Part shown: positions 1-7,963 of the stretch, in pieces | Numbering within the stretch: position 1 is the stretch's first letter | Layout of the letters: every line of letters begins with the position of its first letter | Origin: Mariniphaga sp964559175 | Lineage (GTDB): Bacteria; Bacteroidota; Bacteroidia; Bacteroidales; Prolixibacteraceae | Direction of reading: 5' to 3' | Assembly: GCA_964559175.1 (NCBI GenBank) | Contig: CAZLGT010000079.1 | Coordinates: forward strand, 1-20,937 | DNA: 20,937 nucleotides | Translations under genes and position numbers: made by a program | Notes under the pieces: generated by a model | What the model was told of the DNA's origin: nothing | Seen by the model: only the letters and a program-made list of their open reading frames with translations | The model's database searches: none

Positions 1-876
1 TGGTATGCCGACCCCGAAGTGATTGTTTATGACGACAAATACTGGATTTTCCCCACGTTTTCTGCTCCGTATGAAGAACAGGTGAAATTCGACTGTTTTT
101 CTTCGCCCGACCTGGTGAACTGGACCAAACACGAAAACATTATCGACACTTCGGAAGTAAAATGGGCGTGGAGGGCCATGTGGGCGCCCGGCGTAATTGA
201 AAAGGACGACAAATACTACTTCTTTTTTGCCGCCAACGATGTTCATCCCGGCGAAGTGGGCGGAATCGGGGTTTCGGTGGCCGACCAGCCGCAGGGACCT
301 TACAAAGATTTGCTGGGCGAACCGCTTATCAGTGAAAACGTGAACGGTGCCCAACCCATCGATCAGTTTGTTTTTCGCGATGTGGACGACAGTTATTACA
401 TGTTTTACGGCGGTTGGCGCCACTGTAATGTAGTAAAACTGAACGACGACTTCACCGGTCTGGAGCCTTTGCCCAACGGTGAAATGTTTATGGAAGTGAC
501 CCCCGAAGGTTATGTGGAAGGCCCGGTAATGTTTATGCGCAACGGAAAATACTATTTCATGTGGTCGGAAGGCGGCTGGACCGGTCCCAATTACCGCGTA
601 GCGTATGCCATTGCCGACAGTCCGTTTGGTCCGTTTGAACGCATTGGTACCGTTTTGCAGCAGGATCCGTTCATTGCTACCGGCGCCGGGCACCATTCGG
701 TTCTGAACATTCCCGGCACCGACGAGTGGTATGCCGTCTATCACCGTCGTCCGCTCACCGAAACATCACCCCACCACCGGGTAACCTGCATCGACAAAAT
801 GGAGTTTGATGAGGAAGGAAAAATACTGCCGGTAATAATTACGGACAGGGGAGTACAACCAAAAAGAATAAAGTGA
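1..876 (+). CDS. Glycoside hydrolase family 43 (5' end outside window)
   Basis: Partial gene: the reading frame is open from base 1 (W-Y-A-D-P-E...) and stops at 876, leaving 291 codons. The fold is a five-bladed beta-propeller glycosidase, of the type acting as beta-xylosidase or alpha-L-arabinofuranosidase on hemicellulose. All three GH43 acidic residues are visible, numbered from base 1: Asp4 in ADPEV (general base), Asp121 in QPIDQF (pKa modulator) and Glu173 in YVEGPV (general acid). Repeated propeller-blade motifs such as DDKYWIFP, KDDKYYFFFA and RNGKYYFMWSEGG are present. Only the N-terminus is missing, probably a signal peptide and a few residues. It converges on the DUF1080 gene 13 bp away. 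The CE15 esterase behind that suggests a hemicellulose locus. The GH43 subfamily and exact substrate cannot be told from the sequence by eye. Confidence 0.9.
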   Translation, partial: WYADPEVIVYDDKYWIFPTFSAPYEEQVKFDCFSSPDLVNWTKHENIIDTSEVKWAWRAMWAPGVIEKDDKYYFFFAANDVHPGEVGGIGVSVADQPQGPYKDLLGEPLISENVNGAQPIDQFVFRDVDDSYYMFYGGWRHCNVVKLNDDFTGLEPLPNGEMFMEVTPEGYVEGPVMFMRNGKYYFMWSEGGWTGPNYRVAYAIADSPFGPFERIGTVLQQDPFIATGAGHHSVLNIPGTDEWYAVYHRRPLTETSPHHRVTCIDKMEFDEEGKILPVIITDRGVQPKRIK

Positions 877-889
877 GTGAAAAAGTAAT

Positions 890-1588
890 TTATTCTGTTA
901 CCGTGAGTTCAGAAATGGGTGTCAGCTCAAGTTTGCGAAACTCCACCTCCGAACCTTCGGCCTGAACGGCAATCTGGCCTTTGGTAGCGGTGCAGTTGTA
1001 CCCGTAATTGACCAGGTCGCCGTTCACCCATACTTTTACTTCATCCCCCACACACTCAATTACCATGTGGTTCCATTCACCCACCGGGTTTTCCGAACCG
1101 TCGGTCAGGTTTAAAATGCGACGTTGTTTCCCTTCGGTAATTCCCCATTCTTCTTCAGGCCCGCGGCGTTTTTCCATGTCGGGCACAGTAATGTCTTCCA
1201 CAATACACCAGAAATCGCCTGCATTTTCGTGCATCATTTGCACTTCCAGCGATTTGGGAAACATGCTGTACAACGCCCGCGGAGTGGAAGCGTGGACTAA
1301 AATTCCGCAGTTGCCCGGTTCACCGGGAAAACGGTATTCAGCTTCAATCCGGTAATTTTGGAATACCGAATCGGTGATCAAATGTCCCTGCGGAGTGCCA
1401 AGGCTCACCAGCATGCCGTTGCGCATAATAAACGGATTGATGGCTTCCGGGTTGTTGTCCATTTCCGGAACATCCACATGCCAGCCGGTAAGGTCGGTGC
1501 CGTTAAACAGGCTGATGGTTTCAGGTTCTGAATTTTTGCAGGACACGGCTGCAAAAAGAACGATGAGAAAGAAGAGATTGATTTTCAT
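890..1588 (-). CDS. DUF1080 (3-keto-disaccharide hydrolase-type) lipoprotein
   Basis: A 232-residue secreted lipoprotein. The N-terminus MKINLFFLIVLFAAVSC is a signal sequence ending in a lipobox, with Cys17 as lipidation site. The rest matches the DUF1080/PF06439 concanavalin-like beta-sandwich: the opening SLFNGTDLTGW motif, EAEYRFPGEPGNCGILVHAS in the middle, and the closing EVEFRKLELTPI. Members of this family have been linked to hydrolysis or lyase cleavage of 3-keto-glycosides. It starts 17 bp after the stop of the upstream CE15 gene on the same strand, so the two are probably co-transcribed. The exact reaction and substrate here are inferred from the family. A second DUF1080 protein lies at 8921-9760. 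Confidence 0.88.
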   Translation of the reverse strand: MKINLFFLIVLFAAVSCKNSEPETISLFNGTDLTGWHVDVPEMDNNPEAINPFIMRNGMLVSLGTPQGHLITDSVFQNYRIEAEYRFPGEPGNCGILVHASTPRALYSMFPKSLEVQMMHENAGDFWCIVEDITVPDMEKRRGPEEEWGITEGKQRRILNLTDGSENPVGEWNHMVIECVGDEVKVWVNGDLVNYGYNCTATKGQIAVQAEGSEVEFRKLELTPISELTVTE

Positions 1589-1605
1589 AATTTTTACTGA
1601 TTTTA

Positions 1606-2931
1606 TTATTCCACAAATATTTCCTTAATCTCTTTGTTGAGAAGGTGTTTATCGGCCCATTTGATGTACTGGTTCCAATCGTAGGCAGTTACGCCATGTC
1701 CGCCCGGACGAATGTGATAACCCACTGTATTTATAACAGGTTGGTTAATTCCCGGCATTTCATCCGAAGGCATTCCCGTTTTACCGTACAATTCATAAAC
1801 CGGCGTTGCATAATATGCCGAAAAGAATTCGCCGCGCGGGTCGGCCCATAGGTCTTCTTCGGCGCTGGCCACATAAACGGGGCGGGGAGCAATCAGTGCG
1901 AGCAGCTCATGCTGATCGGCGGGCAGCGCTTTTTCATTCAGGTTGTAGCTCAGAAAATTTCGTGCAAACCAGTGTGGAAATACATTGTTGATGCGCGACA
2001 CCGTTTCGCCAAACTGCCGTTTTGAAAGCGCTGCACCACCACACCCTGAATTGTTTGAAATTACACCGGCAAAACGTTCGTCGGTTGCGCCGGCCCACAG
2101 AGATGTTTTTCCCAGTCGCGAATGGCCAAAAACAATCACTTTCGAGCCATCCACGTCTTCATCCTGTTCCAGGTAATCCATCGCACGACTCAAACCCCAG
2201 GCCCAGGCAGCGATGGAGCCCCATCCGGCAGCTCCCGGACGTTTCTGGTTGTCCACATAAAAAAACGGATGAATACCATCGGAAAAATCATCCTTGTCGG
2301 GGTCTATCTCGCCGTAATAGATGGTAGCCAGCCCGTATCCGGCATCGATGATTTTATCCACCTGCCAGCTCTCTTTTTTAACTCCCCTCGATTTTTCGGT
2401 GAGCTGGTTGTTGGAAATTCCAAGGGATTCATTGTCGCGTGTCCAGGCTTGTGAAATCCGGATGTTCACATCGTTGCAAACGGTGTGGTTGCCGTAAAAG
2501 TTGTATCCCAAAAACAGCGGGGCTTTTTCCACATTTTTTGGGAGGTACATCAGTACGTTAAAAAAGAGCGTTCTTCCGTTTTTGTTGAATACAATATCCA
2601 CCTGTTTCCGGCGGGCTTTTCCGTTTAGGGCGTTGTCGCTTTCTTCAACTACTTCCCACTTGGATATTTCCAGTTCTCCGGGCACTTTCCCGTAAACATT
2701 GTTGGTAAAAAATTTCAGCAACTCCGGCTTGCGGACTCTTTCCCATCGCCGTGTGTTTCTTATTTTCCTGCCACTGAACGATGTCAGCGGATCGGGCAAC
2801 TCAAATTGCGGAACCTTGTCCTCGTCGTAGTTGGGGACGAATTCGTATTGCCACTGTCCATAACAAAAAACCGTAATCAGCAGAAGTACGATGGTGAATG
2901 CTATTTTATTTTTATTATTCTCCTGAATCAT
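1606..2931 (-). CDS. CE15-type glucuronoyl esterase
   Basis: A 441-residue secreted alpha/beta-hydrolase with an N-terminal signal segment (residues 9-25, ending CYGQ). The nucleophile elbow is GHSRLGKTSLWAGA, with Ser271. It is followed by NNSGCGGAALSKR (293-305), the SAEEDLWADPRGEF loop (356-369) and HIRPGGHGVTAYDW, with the likely catalytic His412. This combination is typical of bacterial CE15 4-O-methyl-glucuronoyl methylesterases, which cut the ester between glucuronoxylan and lignin. The fungal CE15 acid position just before SGxGG is Asn here, so the acid is probably Glu358 or Glu359 in the later loop. It heads a two-gene minus-strand unit with the DUF1080 lipoprotein. A weak -7-like element (TAAATTTC on the minus strand) lies just upstream. 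The alternative label acetyl xylan esterase is less likely. Confidence 0.88.
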   Translation of the reverse strand: MIQENNKNKIAFTIVLLLITVFCYGQWQYEFVPNYDEDKVPQFELPDPLTSFSGRKIRNTRRWERVRKPELLKFFTNNVYGKVPGELEISKWEVVEESDNALNGKARRKQVDIVFNKNGRTLFFNVLMYLPKNVEKAPLFLGYNFYGNHTVCNDVNIRISQAWTRDNESLGISNNQLTEKSRGVKKESWQVDKIIDAGYGLATIYYGEIDPDKDDFSDGIHPFFYVDNQKRPGAAGWGSIAAWAWGLSRAMDYLEQDEDVDGSKVIVFGHSRLGKTSLWAGATDERFAGVISNNSGCGGAALSKRQFGETVSRINNVFPHWFARNFLSYNLNEKALPADQHELLALIAPRPVYVASAEEDLWADPRGEFFSAYYATPVYELYGKTGMPSDEMPGINQPVINTVGYHIRPGGHGVTAYDWNQYIKWADKHLLNKEIKEIFVE

Positions 2932-3191
2932 CGTTTTCGAAATTTATAAACCTGAATAGTGATTCAATCCTCAAAGTTTTCGGAAAGATAATATTTTGAA
3001 TACAAAATTCATAATGAAAAAACGGAGTAGTCAAAATAATAATAGATGATTTTTGGTTTTTAGAGAAATCTGGATCACAACATAGAAAGGGGAGAATCTT
3101 ATGATGAACCGCTGAGAGACCTGTTAAGTAAATCTAAAAATCAACAATGCTGTGCACCCGGTATTTCAATTTATTGCTTAATTTTAACCCT

Positions 3192-3437
3192 ATGAAAACA
3201 ATTCCGGCATTTACCGTGGCGCAGCTCGTGGAAGAACTTAAAAAGTTTCCTCCGGGGTTGCCTGTTGTAACCAACGGGTACGAAGGCGAGTATGAGAACC
3301 TGATACCTCCCAAAGTTATTTCCGTAATGTTTGTTCCAAACCAACCCTGGTACGACGGACAGTATCGAACAAGTACACCGGAAGAACCTGCTGCTATGGA
3401 AGCAGTGGCTATTGAACGGGAAGTAAGACCTCACTGA
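3192..3437 (+). CDS. Small conserved protein of unknown function
   Basis: An 81-residue protein starting MKTIPAFTVAQLVEELKKFP. I chose this ATG over the one at 3147 because the upstream 15 codons (MLCTRYFNLLLNF...) look like non-coding leader, while the family-like part begins at MKTI. The sequence has an amphipathic helix (AQLVEELKKF), then PPGLPVVTNGYEGEYENLIPP, followed by short beta-like segments. This resembles small soluble proteins with a 'helix - PxDxPVxxxGYEG' layout found as hypothetical proteins in many bacteria. I cannot assign a function. It has no signal peptide or membrane segment. It is 51 bp upstream of the TIM-barrel gene on the same strand and could share its transcript. 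Confidence 0.7.
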   Translation: MKTIPAFTVAQLVEELKKFPPGLPVVTNGYEGEYENLIPPKVISVMFVPNQPWYDGQYRTSTPEEPAAMEAVAIEREVRPH

Positions 3438-3488
3438 ATTGTGTAAAATGATTTTGAGATGAAAGCTTCGATATTCACCATAAAAAAA

Positions 3489-4346
3489 ATGAAAATGAAA
3501 CAAAACCTGGTCATGTTCTTACTTCTTTTTTTCCTGTTTCCTGCCTTACCTTTTGCCCAAAATATGAACATGGACAACTGTTTTGCCTGGTGCATTGTGC
3601 CGTTCGACAACCAGAATCGCACACCGGAGCAGCGGGTTGAGATGCTGAAAAGGCTGGGATTTCAATCGTATGCCTACGACTGGCGGGCCGAACATCTGCC
3701 GGAAATGGCCAAAGAAATTATCCTTGCCCGTGTAAACGGTATTGAAATGAACGCGGTGTGGATGTGGCTGGACCACAACGATGCGGTTGGAAACCTTTCG
3801 GAAAACAACCGGAAAGTATTGCAGGCATTGAAGGAGACCGGACTGAAAACGCAAATCTGGGTAAGTTTTCCGGAGAATGAGTTTGATGATCTGACTGAAC
3901 CCGACCGGCTGAAAAAGGCTGTGGAAATGGTGGGTTACGTGAGCAAACAAGCCAGAGAGCTGGGCTGCAAAGTGGGATTGTACAACCACGGAGGCTGGTT
4001 TGGCCGGCCCGAAAATCTGGTGAAGATTATTAACGCGATGCCGGAACACGAAGTGGGAATCATTTTCAATTTACACCATGCACACGAAATGATTGACGAG
4101 TTTCCTGAGCTGGTGAAAGTAATGATGCTGCACCTGTGGGCGGTGAACCTGAACGGAATGAATCGCGGCGGTCCGAAAATTTTGCCCGTTGGCAGCGGCG
4201 AAGAGGAAGCAGGAATGCTGGCGGCATTGAAAGCAGCCGGGTTTTCCGGTCCGTTTGGCATTTTAGGCCACGTGGACGATGCCGATGTGGAGGTGATTTT
4301 GAAAGCAAACCTGGAAGGATTGAAAAAATTAAAAAGTAAATTCTGA
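3489..4346 (+). CDS. Secreted xylose isomerase-like TIM-barrel protein
   Basis: A protein of about 285 residues of the AP-endonuclease-2/xylose-isomerase-like superfamily (PF01261), often annotated sugar phosphate isomerase/epimerase. After an N-terminal signal peptide (MKMKQNLVMFLLLFF, cleavage likely after PFAQ) it shows the alternating beta/alpha segments of the barrel: LKRLGFQSYAYDW, GIEMNAVWMWLDH, LKTQIWVSF, CKVGLYNHGGWFG, VGIIFNLHHAHEM and FGILGHVDD. His, Glu and Asp residues at strand ends would be the metal site. Export makes a cytoplasmic sugar-phosphate role unlikely. Secreted members of this family commonly sit near DUF1080 proteins and may act on keto-sugars; that role is inference. 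An in-frame ATG at 3459 is an alternative start. I prefer 3489 because it leaves a compact signal peptide and follows an A-rich leader. Confidence 0.82.
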   Translation: MKMKQNLVMFLLLFFLFPALPFAQNMNMDNCFAWCIVPFDNQNRTPEQRVEMLKRLGFQSYAYDWRAEHLPEMAKEIILARVNGIEMNAVWMWLDHNDAVGNLSENNRKVLQALKETGLKTQIWVSFPENEFDDLTEPDRLKKAVEMVGYVSKQARELGCKVGLYNHGGWFGRPENLVKIINAMPEHEVGIIFNLHHAHEMIDEFPELVKVMMLHLWAVNLNGMNRGGPKILPVGSGEEEAGMLAALKAAGFSGPFGILGHVDDADVEVILKANLEGLKKLKSKF

Positions 4347-4363
4347 TTCCGGCGAAGTTGCAT

Positions 4364-4395
4364 GCACATTTTAAATGTGCGGTTTTAAACCGCAC
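4364..4395. repeat. Two overlapping palindromes (REP-like or terminator)
   Basis: Two adjoining perfect palindromes share four bases: 4364-4380 (arms GCACATTT/AAATGTGC) and 4377-4395 (arms GTGCGGTTT/AAACCGCAC). They lie between the TIM-barrel stop and the histidine kinase start. The two hairpins are mutually exclusive or cruciform-like. No T-run follows directly, so a simple intrinsic terminator is not certain. An interspersed palindromic repeat is the other reading. Confidence 0.6.
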
Positions 4396-4464
4396 GTCCT
4401 GCTTCAAACCAAACGTCCTGTTTTTTGTTTCCCAAATTCGATTAAATTTGTCGTTGGAAAAAAA

Positions 4465-6237
4465 ATGGATTTTGCGCTCACACATATCGTATTGGAAAGT
4501 TTTCCCAGAGAAAGCATCGTACTGTTTCTGGGAGTGTTAACTGCACTGGCCACCGTTGCCGTGTTATGGAAATACAGGAAATCGGCCGAGGTGAGGTACC
4601 TTATATATGTTGAGATTTTTGCCGGCATCTGGTCGCTCATGTATGGCATGGAATTTACCACCGGCATGCTGGAGACAAAGATTTTCTGGTCGCAGCTTTC
4701 CTATCTCGGCATTGCTTTTTTGCCGGTTTCCTACTTTTTGTTCACCACTTCGTTCAGCCAGAATTCACGGGTGATTACCCCCCTGAACATCATGCTGCTT
4801 TCCATCATTCCATTTATCACCCTTGCCCTTGTGTTTACCAACGATTACCACCAATTTGTCTGGGCTGAACTAACCTTAAGCCCAACCCATAACATGTTGC
4901 TCTACCGGTACGGGTTGTTTTTCTGGATTTTTTGGGTACATACCTTATTGATGATTTTTGGCGGGCTGTTTAACCTGTTCCGGTCGATTTATGAATTTAC
5001 GGCTTATTACAAATCGCAGGTTGCCACGCTGCTGGTTGCAACCGTGGTGCCACTGGCCGGTAATATCATGTATGTTACCGGATGGAACCCGGTGCCCGGA
5101 TTCGACTGGACTCCCGTGTTGTTTATTTTTTCCGGGCTGGTAATTACTTTTGGAATAGTGAGATACCGGATGTTCGATTTGGTTCCGTTTGCCCGCAACA
5201 AACTCATCGACACCATGACCGACGGGGTGATTGTGGTGAATGCCGATGGTTTCATCGAAGATTTTAACCCGGCTGTTGAGGACATTTTCAAACTGAAAAA
5301 CAATTCCATTCTCAGGGAACGGTTTTCGGATATTTTTCAACGGTACCCATCTCTGGTGGGCGCCATTGAAAAGGAGGAAGCCAGACGGGCAGAGGTTGAG
5401 CTGGACCTGCCGGGGAAACAGAGTTATTATCAGGCGCGCATCTCCCCGGTGTTTAACCGGAACCAGCAGTTTTCGGGGCACCTGGTTCAGGTGAGCGATA
5501 TTACCTCGCTAAAGCAAACCGAGTTTCGGCTGAAAAAGGAAGTGGAGAAAAGGGGGCGGCTGATTGAAGATCTCGATGCCTTTGCACATACGGTGGCTCA
5601 CGACCTGAGGAATTCGCTCGGTTCGGTGTATTCAGCCAGCGAAGTCATTCAGGATGCGGCTGCCAGCGGGAATTCTGAAGTTTTGGGTGAATTTTCCGAA
5701 CTCATTAAAAAATCGGCTCATAAAGCCATCCAAATTACACAGGAACTGCTTATTCTGGCCACGGTAAACCATCAGGAAATAGAAAAGGAACCACTTGCTA
5801 TGGCACACATTTTTTCCCGTGCCAAAGAGCAACTGAAGGATTTGATTGCCGGCAGACAGGTGCAGATATCTGAACCGGCCCGGTGGCCTGCTGCTTTGGG
5901 GTATGCCAACTGGGTGGAAGAAATCTGGACGAATTACCTGACCAACGCTATCAAATACGGAGGCACCCCTCCGGAATTAACCGTTGGCGCAGAGCCTGCA
6001 TTAAATGGCATGGTGCGGTTCTGGATTAAGGACAACGGGAATGGCATACTGCCCGAAAACCAACACAAACTGTTTAAAAAATACACCCGCCTGTCACCGG
6101 AAAAAGCCGAAGGGTATGGCCTTGGACTTTCCATTGTGAAACGCATTGTGGAAAAACTGGATGGAACGGCAGGTGCTGAAAGTTCAGGAAAGCCGGGCGA
6201 AGGCGCCCTGTTCTGGTTTGAACTTCCGGCTGCATGA
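4465..6237 (+). CDS. Membrane sensor histidine kinase (7TM-PAS-HisKA-HATPase)
   Basis: I start at ATG 4465 (MDFALTHIVLESF); the 30 codons upstream overlap a palindrome and look non-coding. The 590-residue product has seven hydrophobic segments in residues 15-235, of the HisKA_7TM type. A PAS-like region follows (about 245-345, starting RNKLIDTMTDGVIVVNADG), then a short coiled linker and a dimerisation box with phospho-acceptor His379 in AHDLRNSL. The ATPase part has its N-box NYLTNAIKYG (490-499), G1 box DNGNGI (523-528) and G2 box GYGLGL (550-555). It should autophosphorylate in response to an unknown membrane or intracellular ligand. No receiver domain is fused and no response regulator is adjacent, so the partner must be elsewhere. 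It converges on the next gene with a 9-bp gap. Confidence 0.92.
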   Translation: MDFALTHIVLESFPRESIVLFLGVLTALATVAVLWKYRKSAEVRYLIYVEIFAGIWSLMYGMEFTTGMLETKIFWSQLSYLGIAFLPVSYFLFTTSFSQNSRVITPLNIMLLSIIPFITLALVFTNDYHQFVWAELTLSPTHNMLLYRYGLFFWIFWVHTLLMIFGGLFNLFRSIYEFTAYYKSQVATLLVATVVPLAGNIMYVTGWNPVPGFDWTPVLFIFSGLVITFGIVRYRMFDLVPFARNKLIDTMTDGVIVVNADGFIEDFNPAVEDIFKLKNNSILRERFSDIFQRYPSLVGAIEKEEARRAEVELDLPGKQSYYQARISPVFNRNQQFSGHLVQVSDITSLKQTEFRLKKEVEKRGRLIEDLDAFAHTVAHDLRNSLGSVYSASEVIQDAAASGNSEVLGEFSELIKKSAHKAIQITQELLILATVNHQEIEKEPLAMAHIFSRAKEQLKDLIAGRQVQISEPARWPAALGYANWVEEIWTNYLTNAIKYGGTPPELTVGAEPALNGMVRFWIKDNGNGILPENQHKLFKKYTRLSPEKAEGYGLGLSIVKRIVEKLDGTAGAESSGKPGEGALFWFELPAA

Positions 6238-6246
6238 AATCTTCTT

Positions 6247-7554
6247 CTAAAACCGCGTATTTACAATGTTGGTAAACTTTGATCCAAAGGTATAGGTAAT
6301 GGCAATTGAGGTGGTAAAGTTGAAATCGGTGGCCATTTCGCGCTGCCGGAGGAGCACTTCCTCGAGGGTTGCCTCACCTTTTGGCAGCGAAAGCTGGTCT
6401 CTCACCACATCATATATGGCAAGAAACTGCAGGGAAAATCCCTCGAAAAGCCTTACGGATGTCATGCCGAAGAATTCAATTTTGCGGCGCTCCAGGTCGT
6501 GCAGGTATTGTGACGCTTCCAGTCCCATTTCCACACTGCCCCAGGGCTGCTGAATGTTTACCACACCTTCGAACTGGTGATTGAAAAGGTTTTCCTTTGT
6601 TTTCCCGTAAATGGTTTCTTGGTAGTACTGGTGGTAACCATATCCCACCATGTAGGTAAATTTAACCGACTTGCGGGTTGAAACCTGGTAGGGGAAAATG
6701 CTGTACTCGATTCCCGGACTGCCAATTATCTGGTTTTTTATGTTTCTTCCGCTGTAGGTATAGTAGGTTCCGAACAATCCGGCCGACCAGTGGTCGCCGA
6801 GGCTTTTAATGGCGTAACTGTCAAGGCCGTGGCGGTGCTGTTTGCTGATTACCGGTTCATCGCGGTCGGCGGTTTCAATCTTTACCCTGTCGAGGTTGAA
6901 ATAGGGCCTGATTCTGAATTTCCAGTTTTCCGTTACGCGGTCGGCATAAAACCCCCAACGGGAGTCAAATTCGCTTTTGTTCGATTCCAAATCCAGTTCC
7001 ACACTTCCCACATAAGCCTGGAAAACCCAGTAATCCCACGGATCGGTTTTTCCCTGGGGAATTTGTTCTTCTCCGTTATCTTCATAATGAATTTTAAAAC
7101 GGGTTGCCATGGGAGTTTGCAGGGCAAAGGAGGCAAATCCCAGTTTCAGGAATTCTGTAAGTAAAATACGGCTTTCTTCCGATGTGGCATTGTGGTCGAT
7201 GTGGTGATTCAGGGTATATTTTGTGCCTGCAAAAGCGCGGCGGCCAATAAACGAGAACTGATATTCTCGGCCCCCGCCGGCAGTCCTTTCATCGGTAACA
7301 AAAACATGGATATCGGCCAGTTCGGGGTCGCGGACGTAATTCACAAAGGTTAATTCGGTTCTGATGTAATCGAAATCGCACCGCCGGCAGTCGATGTAAA
7401 CAAAAGGCGCTTCAGGCTTTAATGCGACCGAATCTGTTTCAGTTACCTGTGCTTGTACTGAAAACAGCGACACAAAGAAAAAAATGAACAAAAAAGTTGT
7501 CGCTGGCGTCTGGGGGCTCAGAAACCTGAATAGGGTGAAAGTGTTTCGTTTCAT
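6247..7554 (-). CDS. Outer-membrane beta-barrel protein of unknown function
   Basis: A 435-residue protein. I chose the ATG at 7554, not the upstream in-frame ATG at 7710, because a perfect -7 element TATTTTTG (minus strand, 7576-7583) sits between the two and a signal peptide (TFLFIFFFVSLFSVQAQ) follows the chosen start. The mature N-terminal part carries a distinctive segment, FVYIDCRRCDFDYIRTELTF, followed by a GGGREYQFSFIG stretch; the Cys-x2-Cys there is notable. From about residue 180 on, alternating aromatic/polar strands (for example SVELDLESNKSEFDSRWGFY and SAGLFGTYYTYSGR) and a C-terminal Phe in TNIVNTRF suggest a transmembrane beta-barrel in the outer membrane. I recognise it only as a conserved Bacteroidota-type hypothetical. 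No substrate can be assigned. Confidence 0.8.
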   Translation of the reverse strand: MKRNTFTLFRFLSPQTPATTFLFIFFFVSLFSVQAQVTETDSVALKPEAPFVYIDCRRCDFDYIRTELTFVNYVRDPELADIHVFVTDERTAGGGREYQFSFIGRRAFAGTKYTLNHHIDHNATSEESRILLTEFLKLGFASFALQTPMATRFKIHYEDNGEEQIPQGKTDPWDYWVFQAYVGSVELDLESNKSEFDSRWGFYADRVTENWKFRIRPYFNLDRVKIETADRDEPVISKQHRHGLDSYAIKSLGDHWSAGLFGTYYTYSGRNIKNQIIGSPGIEYSIFPYQVSTRKSVKFTYMVGYGYHQYYQETIYGKTKENLFNHQFEGVVNIQQPWGSVEMGLEASQYLHDLERRKIEFFGMTSVRLFEGFSLQFLAIYDVVRDQLSLPKGEATLEEVLLRQREMATDFNFTTSIAITYTFGSKFTNIVNTRF

Positions 7555-7575
7555 ATATGATTTTTTTTGAACAAA

Positions 7576-7583
7576 CAAAAATA
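7576..7583 (-). promoter_or_regulatory. Bacteroidota -7 promoter element
   Basis: On the minus strand this reads TATTTTTG, an exact match to the TAnnTTTG consensus of Bacteroidota primary promoters. It lies 21 bases upstream of ATG 7554. A TTGG about 22 bases further upstream could be the -33 element. It supports the start chosen for the outer-membrane gene. Confidence 0.55.
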
Positions 7584-7768
7584 ACACTCTGTGGCAGAAG
7601 TAAACCCAATCCCGGAATGAAACACGCAGAATTAACGATTGTTTTATTGTTTCTGATTGAAAATCTGATATATACTTTTGAGATGTCGTCTTTTTTTCAA
7701 ACTTTTTCAAATTCCCCGAAAGCCTGATTAAGAACCTTGGCGCTCCTGTTTTGTTTCATTTATTTCTA

Positions 7769-7925
7769 TGATTATCGTATTCAATGCCTAAATCGCAAAT
7801 AAATTTTCTTCATTTACCCCGGCCCCACAGGGTATGAAGAAAATCAATTTATTCCCCCTGGGGTTGGGGTAAAAAATTGATTTTCTGAACGATGTATTTC
7901 TGTTAGGTAATAAATACGATAATCA
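7769..7925. repeat. Nested inverted repeats upstream of the EamA gene
   Basis: This 157-bp block has perfect 13-bp outer arms (TGATTATCGTATT at 7769-7781 and its complement at 7913-7925). Nested inside is a second perfect 13-bp pair (AGAAAATCAATTT at 7838-7850 and its complement at 7874-7886), whose loop contains CCCC-T-GGGG. A C-rich stretch at 7815-7832 can alternatively pair with a G-rich stretch at 7854-7871. The right outer arm overlaps the expected -33 region of the EamA promoter. It could be an operator pair, a structured leader or a small mobile palindromic element. No coding potential is seen. The rest of the 409-bp intergenic region holds the two promoters. Confidence 0.65.
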
Positions 7926-7935
7926 ATAATTTTTT

Positions 7936-7943
7936 CACCTTTG
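7936..7943 (+). promoter_or_regulatory. Probable -7 element of the EamA gene
   Basis: CACCTTTG differs from TAnnTTTG at one base and is 20 bases upstream of ATG 7964. The right arm of the outer inverted repeat lies immediately upstream, where a regulator could occlude polymerase. Confidence 0.4.
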
Positions 7944-7963
7944 CAGCAGATTTGTAAACAAGC

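Noticed and set aside
7555..7710. N-terminal extension of the outer-membrane gene
   Set aside because: A promoter -7 element lies within it, and the signal peptide begins only at the ATG at 7554.
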